Below the pieces are notes generated by a model that was given only the letters and a program-made list of their open reading frames with translations, made no database searches and had not been told where the DNA came from. The position numbers and the translations under genes were made by a program. Shown here piece by piece: positions 14,721 to 23,678 of a stretch of DNA of 31,648 bases. Position 1 is the first letter of the stretch, and each line of letters begins with the position of its first letter. Origin of the DNA: a virus; the IMG/VR virus record IMGVR_UViG_3300021356_000095, positions 1-31,648 of that record; one strand, written 5' to 3'.

Positions 14721-14979
14721 TTCTTATGTGGTCGCACAAGTCGAAGAGATTGTTGCTGACTACGGTATGCCAAACTGCAAACTAATCCAACCATACGAAG
14801 TCATGAGCGAGGTTGACCTTCGTCCATGGCCATGCTATACTGACCAGGAAGAGGTGCTCTTCTCGTCTGACAACATCCTGACTATCATTAGTCCAAACGC
14901 AGACGTTGTAAAAGCATACATCGATATGGTCCCATCCGTGATTGACGAAGAGGTTGATGAAGTTTTACAAGAACGTTGA
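14686..14979 (+). CDS. Small Sm-like protein upstream of DNA polymerase
   Basis: 97 residues; third member of the family seen at 784 and 14367: LKLLLLKNNSYVVAQVEEI, then NCKLIQPYEVM. Start choice: the AGGAGGA at 14674-14680 is ideally spaced for ATG 14686, with ATG 14683 and 14662 also in frame. It overlaps the upstream gene by 35 nt and the polymerase gene by 23 nt, so all three are probably coupled. The function is unknown; the position suggests a regulator of, or accessory to, gene 43. Confidence 0.78.
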   Translation: MQNLKLLLLKNNSYVVAQVEEIVADYGMPNCKLIQPYEVMSEVDLRPWPCYTDQEEVLFSSDNILTIISPNADVVKAYIDMVPSVIDEEVDEVLQER

Positions 14980-17449
14980 GCAAGTTGGTAACAAGATTCT
15001 TGTCCGTGCCCATGAGAATGGCACAGACGTGCAATACAGGGAGGACTTTAAGCCCTCCCTTTTTGTTTCTTCAAACAAAGAAGTAACAGATTACAAGAGT
15101 CTCGATGGTCGCCCCTTGCGTCGTGTCATGCCAGGCAGTATTGCTGACTGCCGAAACTTTGTGCAACAGTATGCTGACATTGATGAATTTGAGATTCATG
15201 GAAATACTAGATACTTATACCAGTACATCAACGAGAAGTATCCTGGAGATGAAATCAAATTCGACAGCTCTCTCATTCGTGTCTTCACGATTGATATCGA
15301 GACGGCAGCAGAAAATGGATTTCCTGACATCCAATCCGCTGACCAAGAGATTCTGCTTATATCTTTGCGCGATTCTTTTACCAATCGTATCACTGTGTGG
15401 GGAAGTAAAGCTTTCCCGAATGAAGATCGCCAGGTCGATTACATCCACTGCGATGATGAGACGAAACTCCTCCATTCGTTTTTGGGGTGGTGGCAAGAAA
15501 ATTTTCCCGATGTAATCACAGGATGGAATGTCCAACTATTCGATATTCCATACATCTGCCGCCGTATGAATCGTATGCTTGGTGACAAATACACCAAGAT
15601 GCTATCCCCATGGAAGATGGTTTCTGACCGTGAGATTTATATCAAAGGTCGCAAGCAGATTGCATATGATATCCCTGGTATCTCCTGTCTTGATTATCTT
15701 GAGTTGTATAAGAAGTTTACTTATACAAACCAGGAATCATATCGTCTTGACCACATTGCTTTTGTGGAGTTGGAGCAGAAAAAACTTGACCACTCTGAGT
15801 TTGATACCTTCAAGGAATTCTATACTAATGACTGGCACAAGTTTGTTGAATACAACATCCATGACGTGCGCCTGGTAGACCGTCTTGACGACAAGATGAA
15901 ACTACTAGAGTTGGCATTCACCATGGCATATGACGCCAAAGTAAACTTTGAGGATGTCTATTCTCAGGTCCGTATGTGGGACGCAATCATCTACAACTAT
16001 CTTGAGAAGCAGAAGATTGCTATCCCACCAAAGCAAAACTCCCACAAGGATGCTCAGTATGCTGGTGCATATGTGAAGGAACCTATCCCTGGCATGTATG
16101 ACTGGGTGGTATCGTTTGACCTTAACTCTCTATACCCTCACCTCATCATGCAATACAACCTGTCCCCTGAGACGCTTCTGCCGCGCCGTAGCAGCGTCAA
16201 CGTGGACATGCTGCTGGACAAAGACTTTGATACCAGCGACCTAGCAGGGGAGACTCTGTGCGCTAATGGCACCCACTACACTACAAAGGAGCAAGGATTC
16301 CTGCCAAAACTGATGGAGAAAATCTATCAGGACCGCACGATTTACAAGAAGAAGATGCTCGCTGCCAAGCAGCAATATGAGAAGACTCCTACTATCGAAT
16401 TGAAGAAGGAGATTGCTCGCTGTAACAACATCCAGATGGCAAGAAAGATTCAACTTAACAGTGCTTATGGCGCAATTGGCAATGAGCACTTCCGTTATTA
16501 CAAGTTGGAAATCGCTGAAGCCATCACACTTTCTGGTCAACTCTCTATCCGATGGATTGAGAAGAAGATGAATGAGTATCTAAATAAACTCTTGTCAACC
16601 CAAAAGGAGGATTATGTCATTGCATCTGACACTGACTCAATCTATCTTAACCTTGGACCTCTTGTTAATAAATTTTTTAGTGCTAAGTCTGGCGACAAAA
16701 CAGCAATTGTGGGCATACTTGACAAGATCTGCCAAGAAAAACTCGAACCTTTTATTGAATGTTCATATCAGGAATTGTCGGATTACCTGGCGGCGTATGA
16801 CCAGAAGATGAAAATGAAGCGTGAGAATATCGCTGAGCGTGGCATCTGGACTGCTAAGAAGCGATACATTCTCAACGTGTGGGATAGCGAAGGCGTCCGA
16901 TACTCTGAGCCTAAGATGAAAATCATGGGACTGGAAACCGCCAGGTCATCCACGCCTGCATATTTCCGTGACAAACTGTATCAGGCATTCAAGATTATCA
17001 TTACTAAAACTAACGACGACATTATTGAATTCATTGATGAAATTAAAGTTGACACCCGCGAGCAAAACTATCTTGACATCGCTTTCCCTCGCGGCGTTAA
17101 CGGTCTCGACAAGTATCGTAATGGCACAGACATATATGCGAAAGGCACTCCAATCCACGTCAGGGGTGCATTGCTCTACAACCACTATGTCAGACGCAAC
17201 AAGGTAGAGAATAAATATCCTGTCATTCAGGAAGGCGAGAAGATTAAGTTTCTCTATCTTAAAACACCAAACCCTATTGGCGAGAATGTGATTTCATTCT
17301 TCCAGCAACTGCCCAAGGAATTCAACCTTGAGAAGTATGTTGACTATCAGCGTCAGTTTGAAAAGTCATTCTTCGATCCGCTGAGAAATGTGCTAGAATC
17401 TATTGGATGGCAGTCCGAAAAACGTGGCAACTTGATGAGTTTCTTTTGA
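14957..17449 (+). CDS. 43: gp43, family B DNA polymerase
   Basis: Replicative polymerase with proofreading, 830 residues (T4 gp43: 898). Exo I is DIET (D113, E115), Exo III is near YNIHDVRLVDRL, Pol motif A is DLNSLYPH (D388), the B helix KIQLNSAYG is near residue 500, and motif C is DTDS (D558, D560). The C terminus ends in LMSFF, a likely clamp-binding tail like that of T4 gp43. The start is ATG 14957 with GAAGAGG upstream; an in-frame TTG at 14942 would add five residues. All catalytic residues are present. uvsX follows after 6 nt. Confidence 0.96.
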   Translation: MKFYKNVEQVGNKILVRAHENGTDVQYREDFKPSLFVSSNKEVTDYKSLDGRPLRRVMPGSIADCRNFVQQYADIDEFEIHGNTRYLYQYINEKYPGDEIKFDSSLIRVFTIDIETAAENGFPDIQSADQEILLISLRDSFTNRITVWGSKAFPNEDRQVDYIHCDDETKLLHSFLGWWQENFPDVITGWNVQLFDIPYICRRMNRMLGDKYTKMLSPWKMVSDREIYIKGRKQIAYDIPGISCLDYLELYKKFTYTNQESYRLDHIAFVELEQKKLDHSEFDTFKEFYTNDWHKFVEYNIHDVRLVDRLDDKMKLLELAFTMAYDAKVNFEDVYSQVRMWDAIIYNYLEKQKIAIPPKQNSHKDAQYAGAYVKEPIPGMYDWVVSFDLNSLYPHLIMQYNLSPETLLPRRSSVNVDMLLDKDFDTSDLAGETLCANGTHYTTKEQGFLPKLMEKIYQDRTIYKKKMLAAKQQYEKTPTIELKKEIARCNNIQMARKIQLNSAYGAIGNEHFRYYKLEIAEAITLSGQLSIRWIEKKMNEYLNKLLSTQKEDYVIASDTDSIYLNLGPLVNKFFSAKSGDKTAIVGILDKICQEKLEPFIECSYQELSDYLAAYDQKMKMKRENIAERGIWTAKKRYILNVWDSEGVRYSEPKMKIMGLETARSSTPAYFRDKLYQAFKIIITKTNDDIIEFIDEIKVDTREQNYLDIAFPRGVNGLDKYRNGTDIYAKGTPIHVRGALLYNHYVRRNKVENKYPVIQEGEKIKFLYLKTPNPIGENVISFFQQLPKEFNLEKYVDYQRQFEKSFFDPLRNVLESIGWQSEKRGNLMSFF

Positions 17450-17455
17450 GGTATT

Positions 17456-18478
17456 ATGAGTTTTCTAAACAATGTTATTAAGGAATTAAACAATGAATAT
17501 GCAACAGTCGTTGATGAAGGCGTCTCCACTGGGGATTGTGATTCGTTTGTGGACACTGGTTCTTACATCCTCAATGCTCTTGTGTCTGGGAGCATTTTTG
17601 GTGGTCTCCCAGCAAACAAAATCACTGCGCTTGCAGGAGAGTCCAGCACAGGTAAAACCTTCTTTGCCCTCTCAGTAGTCAGGAGTTTCCTTCAGTCGAA
17701 TCCAGATGCTCAAGTGATTTACTTCGAGACTGAATCTGCTATCTCGAAGGACATGATGGAGACTCGCGGCATTGATGTGAAGCGTGTTGGTCTGGTCCCT
17801 GTTACTACTGTGCAGGAGTTTCGCACCCAGAGCATTAAGGTTGTTGACGAATATATGAAATTGAAGAAAGAGGATAGACCTCCTCTGCTCTTCGTGCTAG
17901 ACTCTCTTGGGATGCTGTCCACCTCTAAGGAAGTGGAGGATGCTACTGCTGGTAAAGAAACCCGTGACATGACCCGTGCTCAGGTTATTAAATCTATCTT
18001 CCGTATCCTGTCACTTAAACTTGGACAGGCAGGCATTCCGCTTATCGTTACTAACCACACATATGAAGTTGTTGGTGCTTATGTCCCAACAAAAGAAATG
18101 GGTGGAGGCACTGGATTGAAGTATTCTGCATCTAGCATTCTCTTCTTGTCTAAGAAGAAGGAAAAGGATGGCACGGATATTGTCGGCAACATTATCAAGG
18201 TGAAGGCACAGAAGTCACGCTTCACCAAGGAAAACTCACAGATTGAAACCAGACTATTCTATGACTCACGCGGACTTGACAAGTATTACGGATTATTGGA
18301 ATTGGGTCAGAAATACGGAGTCTTCCAGCGGAGGGGTAATAGGATTGCTTTTGGGGAATCTTCCGTTTATCCTTCTGTTGTACTTGCTAATCCCGAAAAA
18401 TATTTCACCCCCGAAGTGATGCAAGCACTAGACGAATGTGCAAGGAAAGAATTTTTGTATGGTAGCGGCGATGAGTGA
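17456..18478 (+). CDS. uvsX: UvsX, RecA-like recombinase
   Basis: Strand-exchange protein that drives recombination-dependent replication. The 340-residue product has Walker A GESSTGKT (61-68), YFETESA after it, a Walker B-like [11 protein letters not shown] and the L2-like region around [16 protein letters not shown]. The N-terminal [18 protein letters not shown] matches the UvsX core. T4 UvsX is 391 residues. It overlaps the helicase gene by 8 nt. Confidence 0.95.
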   Translation: MSFLNNVIKELNNEYATVVDEGVSTGDCDSFVDTGSYILNALVSGSIFGGLPANKITALAGESSTGKTFFALSVVRSFLQSNPDAQVIYFETESAISKDMMETRGIDVKRVGLVPVTTVQEFRTQSIKVVDEYMKLKKEDRPPLLFVLDSLGMLSTSKEVEDATAGKETRDMTRAQVIKSIFRILSLKLGQAGIPLIVTNHTYEVVGAYVPTKEMGGGTGLKYSASSILFLSKKKEKDGTDIVGNIIKVKAQKSRFTKENSQIETRLFYDSRGLDKYYGLLELGQKYGVFQRRGNRIAFGESSVYPSVVLANPEKYFTPEVMQALDECARKEFLYGSGDE

Positions 18479-19853
18479 AAGAATTGAGACAACTATCTTA
18501 CGCAACCTTCTGTGTAATGAGCAATATTATAGGAAGGTTGTCCCCTTCGTAAAACCAGATTACTTCGATGAGCAACATGAGAAAGTAATCTACGAAGAGG
18601 TGTGGGACTTTGCAAGTAACTATGACTTGATGCCCACAGCTGAGGTGTTGACTATCAACTTACAGAATAGGAAAGACCTTAATGATGAAACGTATCAAAA
18701 CGCTGTTAAGACGATTCAGTCGCTTAATGATGACGCTGTTGAATACAACTGGTTACTTGACACGACGGAGAAGTGGTGTAAAGACAGAGCAATCTATCTC
18801 GCCTTACTTGAATCGATCAAGATTGCTGATGGAGGAGAGAAGAAAGTTTCAAAGGATGCGATCCCCAGCATACTCCAAGAAGCCTTGGCAGTATCTTTCG
18901 ACGAGCACGTCGGTCACGACTACATCGAAAACGTCGAAGAGCGTTACGATTTCTACCATCTGGAAGAAGATAAGATGCCGTTTGACTTGGAGAAATTCAA
19001 TCTGATTACAAAGGGTGGTCTTCCTAATAAGACTCTCAATGTAGCATTGGCAGGCACAGGTGTGGGTAAGTCTCTATTCATGTGCCACTGTGCTGCTCAG
19101 GCATTGCAGCAGGGTAAGAATGTCCTTTACATTACATGTGAAATGTCGGAGGAGAAGATTGCTGAGCGTGTTGACGCTAACTTGCTGAATGTAAATATCA
19201 AAGATATTGCATCATTGCCTGAATCTATCTTTACTTCTCGTATCAAAGACATCGGACGTAAGACGATGGGTAGGTTTATAATCAAAGAATACCCTACTGC
19301 ATCTGCACACGTCGGACACTTCAAAGCATTGCTTAATGAGTTGTCCCTCAAGAAGTCTTTCAAACCAGATATTATTTTTATTGACTATCTAAATATCTGT
19401 GCTTCTGCAAGATACAAGGGAGCTATCGTAAACTCCTACACCTATGTCAAAGCAATCGCAGAAGAATTACGAGGATTGGCAGTTGAATTCAATCTTCCAA
19501 TCGTATCTGCTACCCAGACTACTCGGAGTGGGTATGGTAACTCTGATGTCGATCTCACTGATACCAGTGAGTCCTTTGGCTTGCCAGCTACTGCTGACCT
19601 TATGTTTGCTCTCATCTCTACAGAGGATTTGGAGAAAGATGGTCACATTCTTGTCAAGCAGTTGAAGAATAGATACAACGACCTATCATTTCACAGGAAG
19701 TTTCTCATCGGCGTTGACAGGTCGAAGATGAAGCTGTATAATGTGGATGTCCCAGATTCTTCTATCATGATTGCTGAAGAGGAATATGAGTATGAGGAAG
19801 AGCAACCTCAGACCAAAAACAAATTTACTAAGTTTACAGAATTTATCGTATGA
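18471..19853 (+). CDS. 41: gp41, replicative DNA helicase (DnaB-like)
   Basis: Hexameric 5'-3' helicase that forms the primosome with gp61. The 460-residue product (T4: 475) has an N-terminal helical domain (1-150), linker and RecA-type motor domain: AGTGVGKS (194-201), [18 protein letters not shown], Walker [20 protein letters not shown] and a C-terminal acidic tail ([10 protein letters not shown]). The start is ATG 18471, inside the last codons of uvsX; a longer upstream frame only shadows uvsX. Confidence 0.95.
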   Translation: MSERIETTILRNLLCNEQYYRKVVPFVKPDYFDEQHEKVIYEEVWDFASNYDLMPTAEVLTINLQNRKDLNDETYQNAVKTIQSLNDDAVEYNWLLDTTEKWCKDRAIYLALLESIKIADGGEKKVSKDAIPSILQEALAVSFDEHVGHDYIENVEERYDFYHLEEDKMPFDLEKFNLITKGGLPNKTLNVALAGTGVGKSLFMCHCAAQALQQGKNVLYITCEMSEEKIAERVDANLLNVNIKDIASLPESIFTSRIKDIGRKTMGRFIIKEYPTASAHVGHFKALLNELSLKKSFKPDIIFIDYLNICASARYKGAIVNSYTYVKAIAEELRGLAVEFNLPIVSATQTTRSGYGNSDVDLTDTSESFGLPATADLMFALISTEDLEKDGHILVKQLKNRYNDLSFHRKFLIGVDRSKMKLYNVDVPDSSIMIAEEEYEYEEEQPQTKNKFTKFTEFIV

Positions 19854-20272
19854 CGACGACACCTACACGCAAGATTGATTTCTCCCGATATGAAGAATTT
19901 GTGGCAGCAGTTACTTCAAATGCTTCTACAAACTTTGTTGATTTCGCTGACCGTATTGGTGAGCTTGATAGGCAGGGTGCCAATATTGAAAGACTGCTTA
20001 CTGCTGGCGTTGGTCTCAATGCTGAGGGTGGTGAGTTTCTTGAAATCATCAAGAAGATGGTTTTCCAAGGAAAACCTTGGAATGACGATAACCGTGAGCA
20101 TCTTATTATCGAGCTCGGTGATGTCATGTGGTATGTTGCTCAGGCATGTATGGCACTTGAAATCTCTTTCGATGATGTGATTGCTGGTAACGTTAAAAAA
20201 CTGGAGAAGCGTTATCCCGAGGGCACCTTTGACCCTTACTTTTCTGAAAACCGTGCTAGTGATGACCGATGA
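19850..20272 (+). CDS. mazG: MazG-like nucleotide pyrophosphohydrolase
   Basis: 140-residue all-helical NTP pyrophosphohydrolase. The Mg-binding acidic residues appear as NAEGGEFLEI (ExxE-type) and ELGDVMWY (ExxD). KKMVFQGKPW is the usual intervening loop, and the C-terminal NVKKLEKRYPEGTF is typical. Cyanophage MazG proteins prefer dGTP/dCTP in published work, which fits recycling of G/C-rich host DNA. It overlaps gp41 and the next gene by ATGA, so it belongs to the replication operon. Confidence 0.92.
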   Translation: MTTTPTRKIDFSRYEEFVAAVTSNASTNFVDFADRIGELDRQGANIERLLTAGVGLNAEGGEFLEIIKKMVFQGKPWNDDNREHLIIELGDVMWYVAQACMALEISFDDVIAGNVKKLEKRYPEGTFDPYFSENRASDDR

Positions 20273-20493
20273 AGTTTACACAAGAAGATTTTTGGGAAAC
20301 CATGCAAACACTTGGATGGAATCCAATGGATGACATTCACATTGAGATTGGCGGCACTCAGGTCTATGAAATTGATGGACCTGGCACTAAGTGGTCACCT
20401 CTCAAAGGCACCCGCAAGTATAACAAGGATGCGTTTATTGTAATTAAAAATAGGTCCCGTGACGATACTACCAAGAGTAAACCTGCAGAATAA
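20269..20493 (+). CDS. Small hypothetical protein downstream of mazG
   Basis: 74 residues, not recognised. It has an N-terminal helix (MKFTQEDFWETMQTLGW), an IHIEIGGTQVYEIDGPGTKWSP segment that looks like a beta-hairpin, and a basic C terminus. It is coupled to mazG by a 4-nt overlap. Confidence 0.7.
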   Translation: MKFTQEDFWETMQTLGWNPMDDIHIEIGGTQVYEIDGPGTKWSPLKGTRKYNKDAFIVIKNRSRDDTTKSKPAE

Positions 20494-21004
20494 AATAGAT
20501 ACTCCTCATATTATTGATAACTTCATAGATGAGGAGATTCTTTCTCATATTCAAAGGACAGTTTATAGTTCAGAATCATTTCCCTGGTTTATCAATCATT
20601 CTATTACAGGCAATCCTAGTGATAAAGAATTTTATTTGACTCACATGTTGTATACGGATTACAAACCAAACAGTCCTATGTTTGATTTGTTTTATCCTGT
20701 GATAGAAAAATTAAATCCTCTTGCTCTCATGAGAGTCAAAGCAAATTGGTATCCTCCTACGGATAAAGTTGTAGAGCATCAGTATCATCAGGACAAACCC
20801 TTTGACCACTGTGGTGCTATATTCTATTTGAATACCAACAACGGTAAAACAATATTTGATGATGGCACCGAGGTTAAATCTATAGCAAATAGGTTACTCT
20901 TATTCAATCCATATCAACCACATAAGAGCACAACCTGCAGTGATAATCATATGGGTAGATATAATATAAATATGAATTTCCTTGGTTTGCGCGACCTTCC
21001 CTAA
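20459..21004 (+). CDS. 2OG-Fe(II) oxygenase-like protein 3
   Basis: 181 residues if GTG 20459 is the start; no ATG is in frame until 20645, well inside the fold, so a non-ATG start is needed. IDTPHIIDNFIDEEIL opens the protein. HQD (H110, D112) in EHQYHQDKPF, AIFYLNTNNGKTIFDDG, a distal H155 in NPYQPHKSTT and R167 in MGRYNINMNF supply the metal triad and 2OG arginine. The substrate is unknown. It overlaps the preceding gene by 35 nt. Its 3' end contains a TATAAATA element, and a terminator hairpin straddles its stop. Confidence 0.78.
   Translation: MTILPRVNLQNKIDTPHIIDNFIDEEILSHIQRTVYSSESFPWFINHSITGNPSDKEFYLTHMLYTDYKPNSPMFDLFYPVIEKLNPLALMRVKANWYPPTDKVVEHQYHQDKPFDHCGAIFYLNTNNGKTIFDDGTEVKSIANRLLLFNPYQPHKSTTCSDNHMGRYNINMNFLGLRDLP
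20965..20972 (+). promoter_or_regulatory. T4-type late promoter, exact TATAAATA
   Basis: An exact match to the T4 late -10 consensus, 56 nt before the ATG at 21028. The expected transcription start lies about 10-15 nt downstream, just before the hairpin at 20994. It is well placed to drive the 21028-24501 operon. Confidence 0.5.
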
Positions 21005-21025
21005 ATACCTAGGGGAGGTTTTTTT
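20994..21025 (+). terminator. Terminator hairpin whose 3' arm holds the Shine-Dalgarno of the next gene
   Basis: ACCTTCCCT (20994-21002) pairs with AGGGGAGGT (21011-21019), with one G-U, around an 8-nt loop, followed by a run of seven T (21019-21025). GGGGAGG in the 3' arm is also the only Shine-Dalgarno for ATG 21028. The hairpin covers the oxygenase stop codon. Confidence 0.7.
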
Positions 21026-21027
21026 AT

Positions 21028-22464
21028 ATGGCAAAGCAACCTGCTAGCATAGCACAAATAGTAGCTCCAGTGCCAGCACCTGCAAAGGCAGCGTTAAAAG
21101 CTAGATTGGAAGAAGTCGCTACATCTGGTTGGTTGAGACCAGAGAAAGGTGATAGTGGATTTAAATGGCCTACCAATAGACAAGGCACCTATAAAATTTA
21201 TTTAAATAAATCTATGCTTGAGGATGTTATCAGTAACAATCCTGGCGGAACTGCTGGTAAAGACAAGTATCAGATTGACCTTGATAAGAAGAAAGTAGTT
21301 TTTGAAGTTACAGGAAAGACTGGTGCTGGTGGAGCACCAGATGCTAAGACCACTGCTGCACAAGAGCGCGGGTCTGCTTACATCTTACAGCGTGCATTAA
21401 AGAATAATAAGAAATATAATTCTGCTGAAGATATCAGAAAGGATAGTCAAGCATACCGAGCACTGAAAGGTATTTGGAAATTGTCTCAATTAGAGTTTGA
21501 TGATTCCTGGTTGGATGATTATTACAAACAGCAGAAGACTATGCTGGTTGAATATTCGAGTCCTAGATTTACAGAGTTTATTCGTGATGGTGGATTCATG
21601 AAATGGATTACGGATTTGGTTAGAGAGAAGTATCAAATCTCCCAGAAAGATAATTGGAATCCTGCTGACATTTGGTTGATTAAAGACCAAAACAAAACAA
21701 TAAGAATGATTCAGGAATTGGTTGATGGTGGCAGTAGTCAAACACTCCAAGAATTGAATGCTATCTTGAGGACTTTGTTTAGAGATGAGATTGTAGTTGG
21801 TGTATCTCTCAAGAAAATTTCTGGAAAAGAAGCACGATATGAAAAAGTCAACCTCAGTGAGGCAGACTTTGAATCATACAAACAAATGTATTTTGAGATA
21901 GATAAAGTTAGGATTGATTTATCTTTAGGAGAAGATAAGAAAGGAGTTATTTCTTTTGGCACACAAGATACTAGAGTGCTAGTAGCAGCTCCCAAGTATG
22001 TTTATAACTTCCAGATTAAAGGTAATGATAGTGCTGACTTCTCTAATTTAAAATGGGAGCCTACACAAGAGGGAGCAGCATCTGCTCGCCTGGGTAAAGC
22101 GCCAGTTGATATGGTCAAGAAACTTATGGTTGACTATGGCATCAGGTTTGACAACATGCATAGACAGTATCCAAAGAGTACCAAGGACTTCTTGGCAGAG
22201 GTCGGTGACTATGTTAAAATGATTGAAAGACTCAAGCGTAAGGGTGTGGACACTGTGGTTGACACAGATGATGCCGTCAATAACATCGCAGTTGTCTTGG
22301 GGTCTCCTAATGCACATGTTGCCAATTCTAAGTTGATGCAACTTACATTTTTAGATGTGCTTATGAGTATGCCTAAGAAGAAGAGGAATCAATTCATGAC
22401 AGATATGTCATTCCTCGCTCAGAAGAAGGGCGACAGATTTGGTCCATTCGGTAAACTATACTGA
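21028..22464 (+). CDS. PD-(D/E)XK nuclease-like conserved phage protein
   Basis: 478 residues, no named family that I can assign. The middle contains NPADIWLI (D214) and, 46 residues later, VVGVSLKK (K262, K263), the strand-D...(S/E)-x-K spacing of restriction-endonuclease-like folds. An upstream helix with ERGSAYILQRAL fits the expected first acidic residue (E114). The N terminus is Ala/Pro-rich, and residues 50-110 include a glycine-rich loop. The C-terminal third is helical and basic. It is the first gene of a coupled set with the ligase-like and nucleotidyltransferase genes. A virion structural role is the alternative, since this island carries structural genes. Confidence 0.7.
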   Translation: MAKQPASIAQIVAPVPAPAKAALKARLEEVATSGWLRPEKGDSGFKWPTNRQGTYKIYLNKSMLEDVISNNPGGTAGKDKYQIDLDKKKVVFEVTGKTGAGGAPDAKTTAAQERGSAYILQRALKNNKKYNSAEDIRKDSQAYRALKGIWKLSQLEFDDSWLDDYYKQQKTMLVEYSSPRFTEFIRDGGFMKWITDLVREKYQISQKDNWNPADIWLIKDQNKTIRMIQELVDGGSSQTLQELNAILRTLFRDEIVVGVSLKKISGKEARYEKVNLSEADFESYKQMYFEIDKVRIDLSLGEDKKGVISFGTQDTRVLVAAPKYVYNFQIKGNDSADFSNLKWEPTQEGAASARLGKAPVDMVKKLMVDYGIRFDNMHRQYPKSTKDFLAEVGDYVKMIERLKRKGVDTVVDTDDAVNNIAVVLGSPNAHVANSKLMQLTFLDVLMSMPKKKRNQFMTDMSFLAQKKGDRFGPFGKLY

Positions 22465-23678
22465 TGTCTAAGAATACACACCTAGAGCACTTAGAAGATA
22501 GTATCTTGTTTGATGGTAAGCAAGGTGCGGTGGATGCATTCAAGTTTTTAGACTTGCTTGCCAATACTTTTTCTGGCAAACCATCTAAGAATTTTAAGGT
22601 TACTACTAAGTGGGACGGAGCACCTGCTATCTTCTGTGGTCAGTATCCTGGCACAGATAAGTTTTTTGTTGGCACAAAGTCTGTCTTCAACAAAGACGCA
22701 AAGATTAATTTTCTACCAGAAGACATTGATGTAAACCATGGCCATGCTCCTGGTCTGGTAGATAAACTTAAAGATGCTCTGAAGTATTTTCCTAAACTGA
22801 ATGTTAATGGTGTAGCGCAGGGAGACCTGTTGTTTACAGATGATAAGAAATATGAAACCATTGATAGACAGAGATGTATCACATTCAAACCAAACACGAT
22901 TACATATTGCATTCCTGAAGACAGTGAGTTGTATGAAAAAGCAAAGCGTGCAAAGATTGGCGTAGTATTTCATACAACATATAGAGGTGCATCTATCCAA
23001 GCATTGTCTGCTACCTTTGGATATGATGTCAAGAGATTGAAGAGTAGTCCTGATGTCCTTGTCTTGTCTGCAGAGATTGATGAGTTGGGTAAGGATGTCT
23101 TACTGACAGATGCAGAGAAGGTGAAACTCATGAGGATGAAGACTGCTAGTGCATCTCTAGTCAGAGCTTCAGGTGGATTCCTTGACGAGGTTGCTGCACA
23201 GATTGAGGCAAACGACCAGTTGACTGTCGGTCCTAGATTGAAAATCTACTTCAATACTTATGTCAGACAGGGACGCAAGGTCAACAATGCCAAGCAGTTT
23301 GTCAACAACTTCAAGAAATACTTTGAGGGTGAAGTGCAGAAGGCAGTTGCCAAGGTGAAGACACCTAAGGCAAAGGCAACCAAACTTGCAAAACTATATG
23401 CGGGTTTGGATTTCATCGAAGCAAACGAAGCAGCGATGATTAAGGCAGTTGGACTATATACAACATTGCAGAATGCCAAAACATTCTTTGTCCGTAAACT
23501 GGAGAAGGGTGAGAAGATTGGCACATATCTACAAACAGAAAATGGTTATGAGATAACAGCGCCAGAAGGATTCGTTGCTATCAGTGAAGACAGGAATGCA
23601 GTCAAGTTAGTAGACAGATTGTCATTCAGTGTTGCAAACTTTAACGTATCCAAAGATTGGGTAGCAGGAGATAAATGA
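22464..23678 (+). CDS. Nucleotidyltransferase/ligase-fold protein with KxDG motif
   Basis: 404 residues. Residues 44-57 (KVTTKWDGAPAIFC) match motif I of ATP-dependent DNA/RNA ligases and capping enzymes, with K49 as the candidate AMP-accepting lysine and D51-G52. Further possible motifs are GDLLF (120-124), FKPNTITY and GVVFHTTY (166-173). The C-terminal half is helical and lysine-rich. It is longer than a minimal RNA ligase. The ligase reaction is inferred from motif I and order only; later motifs (IV, V) are not clear to me. It overlaps both neighbours by 1-4 nt, so it is made together with the nuclease-like and adenylyltransferase-like proteins. Confidence 0.72.
   Translation: MSKNTHLEHLEDSILFDGKQGAVDAFKFLDLLANTFSGKPSKNFKVTTKWDGAPAIFCGQYPGTDKFFVGTKSVFNKDAKINFLPEDIDVNHGHAPGLVDKLKDALKYFPKLNVNGVAQGDLLFTDDKKYETIDRQRCITFKPNTITYCIPEDSELYEKAKRAKIGVVFHTTYRGASIQALSATFGYDVKRLKSSPDVLVLSAEIDELGKDVLLTDAEKVKLMRMKTASASLVRASGGFLDEVAAQIEANDQLTVGPRLKIYFNTYVRQGRKVNNAKQFVNNFKKYFEGEVQKAVAKVKTPKAKATKLAKLYAGLDFIEANEAAMIKAVGLYTTLQNAKTFFVRKLEKGEKIGTYLQTENGYEITAPEGFVAISEDRNAVKLVDRLSFSVANFNVSKDWVAGDK

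Noticed and set aside
15105-15515. 136-codon + strand ORF in another frame of gene 43
   Set aside because: Product is Ser/Arg/Leu-rich without motifs, while the overlapping frame carries the DIET exonuclease motif.
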